NCBI GenBank assembly: GCA_963678705.1
Contig: OY783204.1
Location: 8,328,654-8,392,653 of the forward strand
DNA: 64,000 bases
Source: Panorpa germanica
Lineage: Eukaryota > Arthropoda > Insecta > Mecoptera > Panorpidae
Reading direction: 5' to 3'
Shown one piece after another: positions 33,370-42,900 of this stretch. The number at the start of each line of letters is the position of its first letter. Within the stretch, counting starts at the first letter, position 1. The position numbers and the translations under genes were made by a program. The notes under the pieces were generated by a model that was not told the origin of the DNA, ran no database searches, and saw only the letters and a program-made list of their open reading frames with translations.

Positions 33370-33604
33370 AATTGGGGGCTCGAACCGGAATTAAGGGAAC
33401 ATCAAGGATATTCAGTTAAGATTATTCTTAACCTTAGAACCAGAACTATCGAACCGGAATTAAGGAATATAGTATACTCAGTTAAGATTATTCTTAGCCT
33501 TAGAACCAGAACAGTTGACTAGCAGGATCAAGAAGAAAATATAGTGTACAGTTTACTCATTAAAGTAATTGCACTTCAATCTGTTAGCAGTGAAAGTTAT
33601 AACA

Positions 33605-35581
33605 ATGACAGAAGAATTAAACAATTTGTCAGTAGCAGAATTACGCCAAGAACTTAGCTTCGTTGGACTAAGTCAACGTGGGAATCGTGCTGAATTATTA
33701 ACAAGAATGAACTCGTATAATAGCCGAATCGGTGAACAGAATAGTAGGTCTGTAAAAAATGAAACAGTTAATAAAACAAATTATACATTTTTAGATTTAG
33801 AATTGGCTTTACCTAAATATGATGGGCTTAAAAATGTCAGACTATGGATCAAACAATTTGATGATTTCTGTGACCAGGCGGAAATAGATACAAAATACAG
33901 ATATTTGTATGCCAGGAGATTGTTAACAGATACAGCAAAACAATTTGTTAATTTTGAAACCAGAATAATAAATTGGGATACATTTAAATCGTATTTGATT
34001 AATGAATTCGATACGAGTTTAAATAGTGCACAGGTTCACAAAATGCTTCAACAAAGGGTGAAGAAATCAGGTAAAAGTTTTCGTCAATATGTGTATGATA
34101 TGTTAGACATTGCTAGGCAAGCAGATGTCGAAGAAGCAGCTATTATGGACTATATCTGGACTAAAACTGAGACAACAGGTGAGAAGATTAAATGTTTTAA
34201 TTGTGGTTCGTTATCACACTCATCTAAAGTATGTCCTGATAAAGACAAGGGTTACAAATGTTTTAATTGTGGTAATTATGGACATGTTAGTCGAAACTGT
34301 AATACTAAAATAAAAACTGTTAAAGCGGAGCATAATGTTATGAAAGTAGAAATGATAAAATCAATTTGTGTTAATAACAGGAGTAATGTAAACGCTTTAA
34401 TCGATACTGGCAGTGATTTGTCAGCAGTGCGGGAAGATTATTTTAAAACATTAAAGAATGTTAAATTATATGACTCTGAAATAACAATACGTGGTTTGTC
34501 AAACTCTAGAGTAAATTCTTTAGGTAGAATTAAATTGGACATTGAAATTGATTCAGAACATTACGTTAGTTATTTTGAAGTGTTTCCATCTCATGCAATG
34601 CATATGAACATGGTATTAGGATTGGACATTATAGCTAAAGCTAAAGTAGTTATTGATAACACAGGTGTTAAATTTCATAAACTTTATAACGATAAAGATG
34701 AAATTGAAAGTGAGGTTAAACAATTAATGACAATGAAAATAGACTATGGTGATAAAGAAAGTGATCTAGACTTATCTCATATAAACGATAAAAATGTTGT
34801 TAATAAAATACCCGAGTCAGTGGACAATGACAAACGAAAAGAGTTACGCAACTCTGAAATTCAAATGACAATTACATTGAAAAATGATACTCCTATATTT
34901 TCTAGACCGCTTAGACTACCACCTGCAGATCGACTAGTTGTTGTAGAGCAGCTGGGTGAAGGGTTAGAAAAGGATGTCATACAGGCAGCCCAGGAAATGA
35001 ACGACCTAGGTTGTGCAATGAAACAAGGCAATGTTCGTCTATCTAAGGATAAGTTAAAAGCAGTCAAGCATTTTCCGAAGCCGAAGAAGACGCAACAAGC
35101 AAAGAATTATACAAGGAAGTGTATAATAGAAAATGAATTGAAGATTGGGGTTAAAATGAAAACCAAACAAGACACTGTTCGTTCCTCGAAGGATAAGGAC
35201 AAAGCCGTTAAGCATTTTCCGAAGCCGAAGGAGACAATACAAGCAGAAGAAATACAAAATGAGTTTGTAGAAAAACGCGAGAAGCTGAGAGAAGAGGATA
35301 AAGGAATTATTCTAGAAATTCAGCAAGAAAACAGGACTAGCTACGGTAGAAAATGTGAAACAACAAGCAAAAAGTATAAACATATTCTCGTTATAATAAA
35401 TGCTTTTACAAAGTTTGTTTGGTTGTTACCTACTAAAGCAACAGGAGCTAAAGCTAAAGGACCATACAAAATAACGAAAATTAAAGGAAATGATCGTTAT
35501 GACGTGGAGAAAGCAGGAGAGTGTGAAGGGCCAGAAAGGACTTCTACATCAGCAGACATGATGAAACCATGGGCAGGATGA
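33605..35581 (+). CDS. Gypsy B gag-protease ORF with SAP domain, pol deleted
   Basis: ATG 33605 is chosen because the SAP-like motif starts just after it. The ORF is about 658 codons. N-terminal residues about 8-35 (LSVAELRQELSFVGL...AELLTRM) match a SAP DNA-binding motif. Then come gag (W-I-K-Q-F-D-D-F), two CCHC knuckles (CFNCGSLSHSSKVC, CFNCGNYGHVSRNC; about 197-232) and an aspartic protease with A-L-I-D-T-G-S-D (about 267). After it only scraps remain: a reverse transcriptase start (F-S-R-P-L-R-L-P-P), a duplicated A-V-K-H-F-P-K-P-K segment, a short integrase piece and the integrase tail G-P-Y-K-I-T-K-I. The frame is open throughout despite these deletions. Confidence 0.85.
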   Translation: MTEELNNLSVAELRQELSFVGLSQRGNRAELLTRMNSYNSRIGEQNSRSVKNETVNKTNYTFLDLELALPKYDGLKNVRLWIKQFDDFCDQAEIDTKYRYLYARRLLTDTAKQFVNFETRIINWDTFKSYLINEFDTSLNSAQVHKMLQQRVKKSGKSFRQYVYDMLDIARQADVEEAAIMDYIWTKTETTGEKIKCFNCGSLSHSSKVCPDKDKGYKCFNCGNYGHVSRNCNTKIKTVKAEHNVMKVEMIKSICVNNRSNVNALIDTGSDLSAVREDYFKTLKNVKLYDSEITIRGLSNSRVNSLGRIKLDIEIDSEHYVSYFEVFPSHAMHMNMVLGLDIIAKAKVVIDNTGVKFHKLYNDKDEIESEVKQLMTMKIDYGDKESDLDLSHINDKNVVNKIPESVDNDKRKELRNSEIQMTITLKNDTPIFSRPLRLPPADRLVVVEQLGEGLEKDVIQAAQEMNDLGCAMKQGNVRLSKDKLKAVKHFPKPKKTQQAKNYTRKCIIENELKIGVKMKTKQDTVRSSKDKDKAVKHFPKPKETIQAEEIQNEFVEKREKLREEDKGIILEIQQENRTSYGRKCETTSKKYKHILVIINAFTKFVWLLPTKATGAKAKGPYKITKIKGNDRYDVEKAGECEGPERTSTSADMMKPWAG

Positions 35582-35623
35582 TTATAGCAACTGAGGACAG
35601 TTACTAGTCAGGAGAGGCCGAGA

Positions 35624-36720
35624 TGTGGGATATTTTTTAAGATTAGTTTTAAGTTTAAATATAATTAGTTTTAAGAAATAGAAATAATAAGAAACCTGTA
35701 AATTAGGTTAAGAACTTGGATAATATTAGGATAATATTATAATATACTCTCGACAACATGCACTAGCTAGTTTAGCAAATGTGAACCCCATACTCGCAAA
35801 CGCAGACACTCGCTGTAGTGAATGCATTACGGACATGTGGTACAAGCAACAGCTAGTCAGAAGTATAATGGCGACGAGAAGCGTACATAGTTTGTATCAG
35901 CGTCGATACTTTTGTGATTTTAAATAATATTAGCGGGTGTTAATATCATCTAAAATAGTGATCATTGTTATTAGTTATAATATTTGATTATCGTGTAGTA
36001 TAAACTAGATTGAAAATAGTAATCATTGTTATTAGTTATAATATTTGATTATTGAAGTGACGACACGTAGGGTGTGGCACATGCGTTACAAGCAACAGTT
36101 TGTTGAGAAAGAAAAGCAAATGGCGATAGAATTATATATAGTTTATATAAGGTCGTTGTTTTGTGAATTAAATCCAGTTAACTTTATTACTGTGCGTAAT
36201 ATTTGTTATTGTGGTCAGCGTTTAAAATTAGAGTTATGCAGCAAATGTAATGTTAATTACTAGGGTGTATTTATCATTGTAAAATTATTGTGTTGGTTAA
36301 CTATGAACAATCGAAATTGCGTATAACGGGGTAACATGCAAAACATTGTAAAGGGACACTAAAATCTAAGTATTGTATTTTAACCAAGAGTTATTTTCTT
36401 AGTGAATTTAATTACGATTAATTCGCTTTATTCAGATGTAATTGTATAATTTTGTGTAATGATTAAATGAACTATTAATATTCAAATTATGTGTTTACTC
36501 GTTTAAAAGATGCTATATTGTTATGTTACACTGCAAATTGATCGTCTCAACAGGTGGTTGTGGAAAGTAACCCACAAATTGGAGGCTCATACGGGATTGA
36601 ATAATTCTAAACCACAAATTAGGATCTCAACAGATGATTGTAGATTCTAACTTGCAAATTGGAGTCTGAACCGGGATGGTATTAGATTCAAAAACTACTA
36701 ATGTAGATTAAAAACCTACA
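35624..36720 (+). repeat. Gypsy B 3' LTR
   Basis: This 1097-bp LTR starts TGTGGGATATTTTTTAAG after the purine-rich GGAGAGGCCGAGA and ends AAAAACCTACA. The PBS-like repeats are at its 3' end, as in the 5' LTR. The same start and end are found in the solo LTR at 53788-54686. Confidence 0.88.
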
Positions 36721-36724
36721 TACA

Positions 36725-37779
36725 TATTAAATCTTTTCAAAATTGTATCAACAAAGTCCTTCTGATCAATAGAAATAGAGTCATTATTTACTGTTACATT
36801 CATACCAAGACATTTTTTTATTTGGCCTAGATCTTTTATGTTAAATTTTGCTTTTAACTTTCACTTTTCAAGTTCTCACAAGTTTCCTTACTGTTATAAA
36901 AGACAAAAAAATCATCAACAAACAGAGCAATATAAACTTTGATATTTCCATCACATTTCATAAATAAACACGGCTCATACTGAGACTTGGTATACCCTAA
37001 TTCTAGCAATAATTCCTCAACTCTTTGGTACCAAGCTCTGGCAGACTGTTTTAGTCCATATATCGCCCTTTTGAGTTTCAAGACTTTATTCTCACAATTA
37101 GCAAAGTTTGAACAAGCTGGTATTTCCATGAAATAGTCTCATTTAACAGACCATTCAGAAATGCAGTAGGGACATCAAGGTGAACAATATCTAAGTTTTG
37201 GTCGACACTTAGTGCAAATAATAACCTCAAAGTGGAATATCTGAAAACTGGTGAAAAGGTTTCCTTAAAGTCTGTACCTTTCTTCTGACTGAATCCCTTC
37301 GCAACTAGCCTCGCTCTGTACCGCACTTCACTTTCACTATTGAGCTTTCTTTTAAATACCCACTTGCACTTCACAACTGTCTTATTCACTGCTCTGTTTA
37401 CTAACTCCCACGCATGTTGGTCACTGAATGATTGCAATTCTTCACTGATTGCTTTCTGCCACTGCTCCTTTTCTGGTCCATTCACGGCGTCATTCAGGGT
37501 TATTTCTTCTTCAGAGAAGTCCTCCATAACACACAAGTTTGCATATCCATAATAATCTGGTTTCTTTCGAGTACGTTTCTGTGACATTTTAGTGTTTTGT
37601 TGCTGAGAACTAACCTCTCTGTCTTCTGACGTCAATGTCATTGACTTATGGTAGCTGTCCTCCGAGTCACTCAACTCTTCTACTGGAATATAGGTTTCGT
37701 CATGTTCATCAATCTGCTCATCACTTTCAGCTTCTTGACTTGATAAATCCTGAACATTTTCTGACTGTTTTTTTTCCAC
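36725..37779 (-). pseudogene. Copia B reverse transcriptase, frameshifted and truncated
   Basis: The frame at 37078-37779 starts in the acidic linker and reads CKWVFKRKLNSESEVRYRAR, then RLVAKGFSQKKGTDF and V-P-T-A-F-L-N-G. A frameshift near 37130 leads to K-L-K-R-A-I-Y-G-L-K-Q-S-A-R-A-W and the catalytic ALFVDDFFVF (36854-37129). A further shift near 36860 leads to a last D-L-G-Q-I-K-K-C-L-G-M piece before the element breaks off at 36721. All are typical Copia motifs. In V-P-T-A-F-L-N the usual D-x-x-x-A-F aspartate is still seen upstream as L-D-V. Confidence 0.88.
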
Positions 37780-37962
37780 TGAATCCTGTATGTCACTCTT
37801 GTCTTGTATAGTAATCTAAAATGTCATACTGTCACACTCTTTTTCCATTATTATGACGTCCCTTGCAACTGTCACTGTTTTTGTTATGGGATCATATAGC
37901 CTATAGCCTTTTGTGTTGTCAGCATAACCAACGAGAAAAAGTTTCTTTGCCTTCTTATCCCA

Positions 37963-39357
37963 TCAAAGACGTCTTTCCTTCGGGATGTGTGTCATGGCTA
38001 TGCTGCCGAAGACTCGGATATGGCTCACATCTGGCTTATATCCCATCCATAATTCAAATGGAGTTTTCTGATGAATTCCTGCTGCAGGAGATCTGTTTTT
38101 TAAGTATACTGCACTATGAACTGCCTCTGCCCATAACTTTTTTTTAAATTTGGCATCTGATAGCAGGCATCTGGCAACTACAGATCTAATGTATCTTTCA
38201 CAAAGCCCATTTTGTTGAGGGGTATATGGGTTTGTTTTCTGATGTACTATGCCACATTGCTTCATATAATTCTCCATAACTGCTGAACAAAATTCACCTC
38301 CGTTATCAGTTCTTAAAATCTTTATTTTTGTTGATTTCTGATTTTCCACTAAGTTTTTGTACTGCTTGAAGTAGCTGAATGTCTCATCTTTAGATTTGAG
38401 AAAGTACACGTGTGCCATTCGACTGTAATCATCCACGAATAATAGAAAGTATTTGGCCATACCGAGCGACTTAGTTTCCATAGGCCCACACAGGTCTGCA
38501 TGTACCAGATTCAACACCTCCTTGCTTCTTGACAAGCTGGTGGGAAAGAGGAGTCTAGTTTGCTTTCCCTCGCAGCAAACTGTGCAATTACTTTTGTCAA
38601 ATTCTGCCTTATCTTGGAAATTTAAGCCCTCCACAGCACCATTTCTCATGACGTTCAGGTCACTTTTGTTAATGTGGCCAAGACGCCGATGCCAAGTCTT
38701 GCTGGAAGTTACTGCCATTGCTGCTAGAAGCTCTTCCGACTTTACAATGTTTAACTTGTACACACCATTCACTTGGTTTGCTTCTCCAATACAATCGTTT
38801 TGCTGATTGTAAATGTGACACATATTTTTGTTGAAAATGACTCTGTTGCCACTGGCTATGATCTTGCTCACGGATAGCAGGTTTGTAGTTAGGTTATGTA
38901 AGCACAAAACATTGTTTACTTTTATGTTAAACACTAAATCTTTAACACATGTTGTTATCTGCAGATCTCCAGAACATAAAACCGGCACTCTTTCTTTATT
39001 TGCCACTGCAATGTCTCGAGTTTCTGTATTGTACGAAGTATTTGTCAACAAACTTTTGTTTGATTCGGATATCAAATGAGTGCTCGCGCCCGAGTCCACA
39101 TACCAGTCTTTGTCACTAAATTCACCAGTCAAAAACATTGCACTGAATGCGTTCATTTTTTTTTCGTTATGTGTACTCGCATTCGTATTATAAGATCGGC
39201 ACTGATTTTTATAGTGACCAGTTCTATTGCACTTATAACACTTGACATTTTTTCCCGGCTTGTTAGTTTCACTGACGTAACCTTGACCGCCGCCATTTGC
39301 TATTTCTTTGCTTTTATGGCGCGTTTTGATGATATGCACTTTTGGCAATAAAAGCAC
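37963..39357 (-). CDS. Copia B gag end, protease and integrase
   Basis: This 464-codon stretch carries a CCHC knuckle CYKCNRTGHYKNQC, protease WYVDSGASTHLI with the catalytic D-S-G, and integrase with H-R-R-L-G-H...C-x-x-C zinc site. Its DDE core shows L-V-H-A-D-L-C-G-P, L-R-T-D-N-G-G-E-F and P-Y-T-P-Q-Q-N-G-L-C-E-R. The frame from gag is shifted near 39350 and pol is shifted near 37960, so the polyprotein is broken, but the catalytic residues remain. Confidence 0.9.
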   Translation of the reverse strand: MLLLPKVHIIKTRHKSKEIANGGGQGYVSETNKPGKNVKCYKCNRTGHYKNQCRSYNTNASTHNEKKMNAFSAMFLTGEFSDKDWYVDSGASTHLISESNKSLLTNTSYNTETRDIAVANKERVPVLCSGDLQITTCVKDLVFNIKVNNVLCLHNLTTNLLSVSKIIASGNRVIFNKNMCHIYNQQNDCIGEANQVNGVYKLNIVKSEELLAAMAVTSSKTWHRRLGHINKSDLNVMRNGAVEGLNFQDKAEFDKSNCTVCCEGKQTRLLFPTSLSRSKEVLNLVHADLCGPMETKSLGMAKYFLLFVDDYSRMAHVYFLKSKDETFSYFKQYKNLVENQKSTKIKILRTDNGGEFCSAVMENYMKQCGIVHQKTNPYTPQQNGLCERYIRSVVARCLLSDAKFKKKLWAEAVHSAVYLKNRSPAAGIHQKTPFELWMGYKPDVSHIRVFGSIAMTHIPKERRL

Positions 39358-39907
39358 CCTCGGACTTTGTAATTTTAGAATCTGCTCTCATATCCAATAG
39401 TTTCGTCTTTATAGCGTCTGCACTAATGTTCATCCCCGAGTGCTCAATGGCCATAATCATAAGCGCGTACTTTTCTGGCAATCCGGCCAACAGGAGGGAC
39501 CCTATCCACTCATCGTTGATTTCAAAGCCTGTGCCCTTTAGCTTTTGTGCCGTATCCACTAACTGTGTCACGTACGCGGTCATTGAGTCGCAACTTTCAA
39601 GACGAATGGAGATCAAGCTTCTGAGTAGGCTGATGCGGCGGGTGAAGCCAGTATCGTCGAATAACGACTTCAACTTTTTCCATAAGCTATGCACCGTAGT
39701 TTTACTCTTGATGTGTACATGTAGTGGTGGATCAATGGTCATCACCATCTTAGCTTTAGCCTTTTTGTTATCTTGCGCACTTAATCCTTCGCTGTTGCTG
39801 ATGTCAATGCCTTCGAGGATGAGGAAATTTTCCACTGCGAACGCCCAATCATCGTAATTGTCCCTTCCCTTGAGCTTTGGGACATTCATAGAATAATTTC
39901 CTGCCAT
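39341..39907 (-). CDS. Copia B gag, N-terminal part
   Basis: The likely start is the ATG near 39907 (M-A-G-N-Y-S). It reads VPKLKGRDNYDDWAFAVENF, the conserved gag start of Copia elements, followed by H-S-L-W-K-K-L and L-L-A-G-L-P-E-K-Y, the UBN2-like gag body. It would form the particle. The frame ends near 39340, where a frameshift separates it from the CCHC knuckle. An upstream ATG at about 39925 is also possible. Confidence 0.88.
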
Positions 39908-39981
39908 TATCACTGTGCTGTACAAATATCACTAACTATTTTTTTTTTTTTTTTACTTTACGCGGGTCTGGGCCCATAACC

Positions 39982-40136
39982 TAATGAAACTCGTGAAGCG
40001 GTTTAGCAGAGACTGTTTTATTATTTCAAACTTAGGTTGACATATACAATGGCAGGTGGCGCTAGTGTTACAAATTATTTTTATACTACCATAGACTGTA
40101 GTCCAAATTGGAACAATGTTTATTTCAAAATAACAC
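39982..40136 (-). repeat. Copia B 5' LTR (single copy)
   Basis: About 155 bp lie between the primer-binding site and the R2-A break. On the minus strand it starts TGTTATTTTG. Without the partner LTR the outer edge is fixed only by the loss of R2 homology (R2-A reads to about 40137). Confidence 0.65.
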
Positions 40137-40137
40137 A

Positions 40138-42058
40138 TTTTTACATAATTTTTACCTACTGAGATGTTCGTGAAAGCACCCGTGTTCATATTTTGTACCG
40201 ATTTTATCATCAGCTCGGGTTTGCCTTGGCGCCTAAGGCCCTTAGTGATGGCATCGTGGGGAACGCTATCAAACGCCTTTGCTAGATCTAAAACAAATAC
40301 AACAACTGCGTTTGAAATTTTAGCTTCCCTTATTAGTTCGTTGAATATTGTTAAATTATTTAAACAGCCATTTTGTGTGGTGAAGCCACGCTGTCGCGGG
40401 TTAATTTTGAGATGGTATTTGATCATATCATGTATTGATATTTAGAACAGTTTTGCTAGTAGTAGAGCAATCATTATCGGACGCCAATTGTTTTCTTGAG
40501 TTAGGTCACAACCCTTTTTGGAAATTAATATTGTCCTGTTTCGAAGCCAAGCTTGCGGGTAGATCTTTAGTAATATTAGTGCACTGAATAGCTTTGCCAG
40601 CACAACTTCCAAACCTTCTACTGTTATGAGGTGAAGTTTCTTTGGTCGATCTGGACCTGGTGCAGAATTCTTTTTTAACAAAAAGATGGTGTATTTGACA
40701 CCCTAAGGGTCAATCGGTGTTAGTTCACCTAGTTTAACCTTTAAACTAGGTGAACTAACCCAAAGCTCTTTGTATATCTTTTCAACTTTCGCTGGATTTA
40801 ACTTATTAGATGTAGGACTAGGTGTATCATCACCCGTTACTATGTAATATGCAAGTTTTCTTGGGTGTTTGAGGAACAAGTTCTGTTGCATCGCATGATT
40901 GAACTGTTTTAGGGCCGGACCTCGGGGGTCATTGTGTTTTCGACGTATTCGTCTTTTCCTTTTGGCCGCTACCTTCCGCACTTGGGTGTATCTGCGGGTA
41001 GCAACAGTTTTTGCAGATGTTGCGCTATTAAATTGACTTGCTCTAGCAACTCAGACTTAGATGCACCCTTGTTTACCAGATCGTTAACCATATTGTCAAT
41101 AAGTTTTAATTCCGTAGAAGCAGTAGATGGGAGATTCTACGTTTGCCATAAGGTATCCACGGTCTCTACCCATTCTACTTCGTCCGGACTTACTTCAATC
41201 ACGCTCCCTTGCATGCATTCTTGCGTACTTCTAGGTGAAGTATTTTGTGGTATCGAGGCCTGTATTTCAACTGCGTTAAAATACTCCACTAAATGTTCAA
41301 CTCGCCCCCTAGGTGTTGACGTATGCGCCCGCTGACTACGCATGGTAGTTCTTGGCGGTGTTATAGAACTCGCTATGTCACTACTTGTTATGTTTTGCAA
41401 CGTAATGCTGATGTTAACGGGTTGTCCAGCTTCTGTTATCCGCTTAGTTTTTATTAAACGCCGCTTGTCGGATATTTGCTTGGCGGTCTTAGTAGGTATG
41501 AGAGTTGCTAACTCCATATTTACATTTTTACCTAACTCCAATCTGTCCATGTGTTCTAACAATACGTCAATTTCGTATTTCGACCATTTTGATGGCCTAT
41601 TCGGGCGCTCGTCTGCAGGAGCTGCTCGACCTGCTAATCTTTGGTCATTCCTAACAATAGGATGAGTTATGCCTAAGGTGCATACTGAGTCCCCGCTGGG
41701 TCTTAAAAGACATTGCGCACTCACTGCATTTATAATCAAACACTGTGACCTCAGTGGGTCCTTTGCAGTGTTTAAAATGCTGTATCAGTCCTTTGTAAGT
41801 TTTGAATTCTTTACTACACCCTCTATCCAAATTCCAGCTCAAAGGTAGGGTATCTTTCTCGAAGTGTCTTTTTGCCTCTGCCAAACCAATTCATAACATG
41901 TTCGCTCCCCTCTGTGTACAAACCGGGCAACTTAAATTTGCGTATTTATCTGGTGCGTAAATCCGTACTCTTTCTTGGTCGTTATAAACGACCCCCTGAC
42001 ATATCCGAATGAGACCGGGGTCGGGGTCTCCACTAATTAAATCATTCTTTGAGCTCAT
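40138..42058 (-). pseudogene. R2-A protein: N-terminal fingers, Myb and first part of reverse transcriptase
   Basis: The ATG at 42056-42058 opens M-S-S-K-N-D, in frame with peptide conserved in R2-1. Zinc fingers resemble R2-1, but a frameshift near 41890 and one near 41690 break fingers 1 and 3, and the first Cys of finger 2 is lost. Myb (R-P-S-K-W-S-K-Y-E, then T-A-K-Q-I-S-D-K-R-R-L-I-K) is clear. A stop follows L-W-Q near 41137. Reverse transcriptase reads N-R-T-I-L-I-S-K-K-G, Q-R-G-F-T-T-Q-N-G-C and the first catalytic block V-L-D-L-A-K-A-F-D-S-V-P-H, then breaks at Copia B. A 41-bp palindrome (40719-40759) lies in the pre-RT part. Confidence 0.88.
40719..40759. repeat. Perfect 18-bp palindrome in R2-A
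   Basis: Arms GTTAGTTCACCTAGTTTA and its exact complement are separated by 5 bp. Other R2 copies have unrelated sequence in the second arm (before L-T-P-I-D-P), so the second arm looks like an inverted copy of the first, a known result of template switching. Confidence 0.85.
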
Positions 42059-42845
42059 ATTATCATACGAAGATAACAGTATTTATTCGTTTTTATCAAA
42101 AATTATTGCAAGTTTCAAAGTTTATTATTATCATAGCGTTATTGTTACGAGAAAAGCCAAAATCATGTCCAAATAACACTGCCATAGTTGTCAACAAATA
42201 GGACTACTTAATTGTTAGGGATTCCCAGTTCCTAACAATTATGTGCAACCGTTATGGGTGCCATTCGTGAACTAATAATAACTAGCTCGACCCTAGCACC
42301 CCGGTTAGCGAAGAATTAAAACGTAACATTACACTCCGCCGCTCACTTGCCCCTGGTAAATTGTACCTGTGAGCTCGACACGTATTGCCTTCCTTGAACA
42401 ACTGCTTCCCTCTTACGAGTCAGCCAGTACTTGGTGCGTAAGAGCTACAAAAATAATAGATATGCGACCCCATCCTCATATCTATCTCGTCCGGAATTCC
42501 ACCGTCAGACTGCATCTCGACTCAATCGCCTCTTGAGTCTTCCCTCTTGAGAGTCAGCCAGTGCTAAGAGCCATAGAGGCAACAATAATAATAGATATGG
42601 GACCCTACCTCATATCTATGTCTATAGGACAATGCCACTAACACAATCGCTTCCCTCTTGCGAGTCAGCCAGTGTTAATAAACATGAGGGCAACAAATTA
42701 TAAGAGATATGAGTCCCTATCTCTCATATCAATATCCGCCGGAGTTTCACCATTGGACAGAATCATTCCAATAATAATAGGTCCTTAACGTAATATCGGC
42801 CAGGAACGGATTGGTCGTCAACTCCATCCGCCCTGGCCGTCTGCA
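42059..42845 (-). other. R2-A 5' UTR, 5'-truncated
   Basis: It aligns with the R2-1 UTR from about 1340 to about 1980. It holds the same 9-bp hairpin (42211-42239) and three copies of the GAGTCAGCCAGTG...ATAGATATG module (near 42416, 42551 and 42663) against two in R2-1. It stops at the 28S remnant and lacks the ribozyme-like start found in R2-1. Confidence 0.75.

Positions 42846-42900
<55 letters not shown>
42846..42900 (-). rRNA. 55-bp 28S remnant 3' of the R2 site, between two R2 copies
   Basis: On the minus strand this reads TAGCCAAATGCCTCGTCATC and on through GACGCGCATGAATGGATTAA to ACGAGATT, the 28S sequence directly downstream of the R2 insertion site. R2-B ends exactly at 42901, at the canonical 3' junction. 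After 55 bp the 28S is replaced by the truncated R2-A 5' UTR. Confidence 0.97.

Larger units (their letters stand above)
32814..36720 (+). mobile_element. Deleted Gypsy-type retrotransposon with SAP domain (Gypsy B)
   Basis: This 3.9-kb element on the plus strand has a truncated 5' LTR (32814-33369), a primer-binding site, one long ORF and a complete 3' LTR (35624-36720). The reverse transcriptase, RNase H and integrase core are gone. The 5' LTR lacks its first half, where it abuts R2-A, so the left edge is a deletion. A solo LTR of the same family lies at 53788-54686 on the other strand. Confidence 0.88.
36721..40137 (-). mobile_element. Copia-type retrotransposon (Copia B), 3' end missing
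   Basis: This minus-strand Copia element sits inside the R2-A coding region. It has a short 5' LTR (39982 to about 40136), a primer-binding site GGTTATGGGCCCAGAC, gag and most of pol. The part after reverse transcriptase and the 3' LTR are absent: sequence stops at 36721 against Gypsy B. No TSD can be checked because one end is lost. Confidence 0.88.

Noticed and set aside
42059..42846. Idea that R2-A inserted itself 55 bp downstream of the normal R2 site
   Set aside because: R2-A is 5'-truncated relative to R2-1 and its own 3' junction is lost. A deletion between neighbouring R2-bearing units explains the joint without a new target site.
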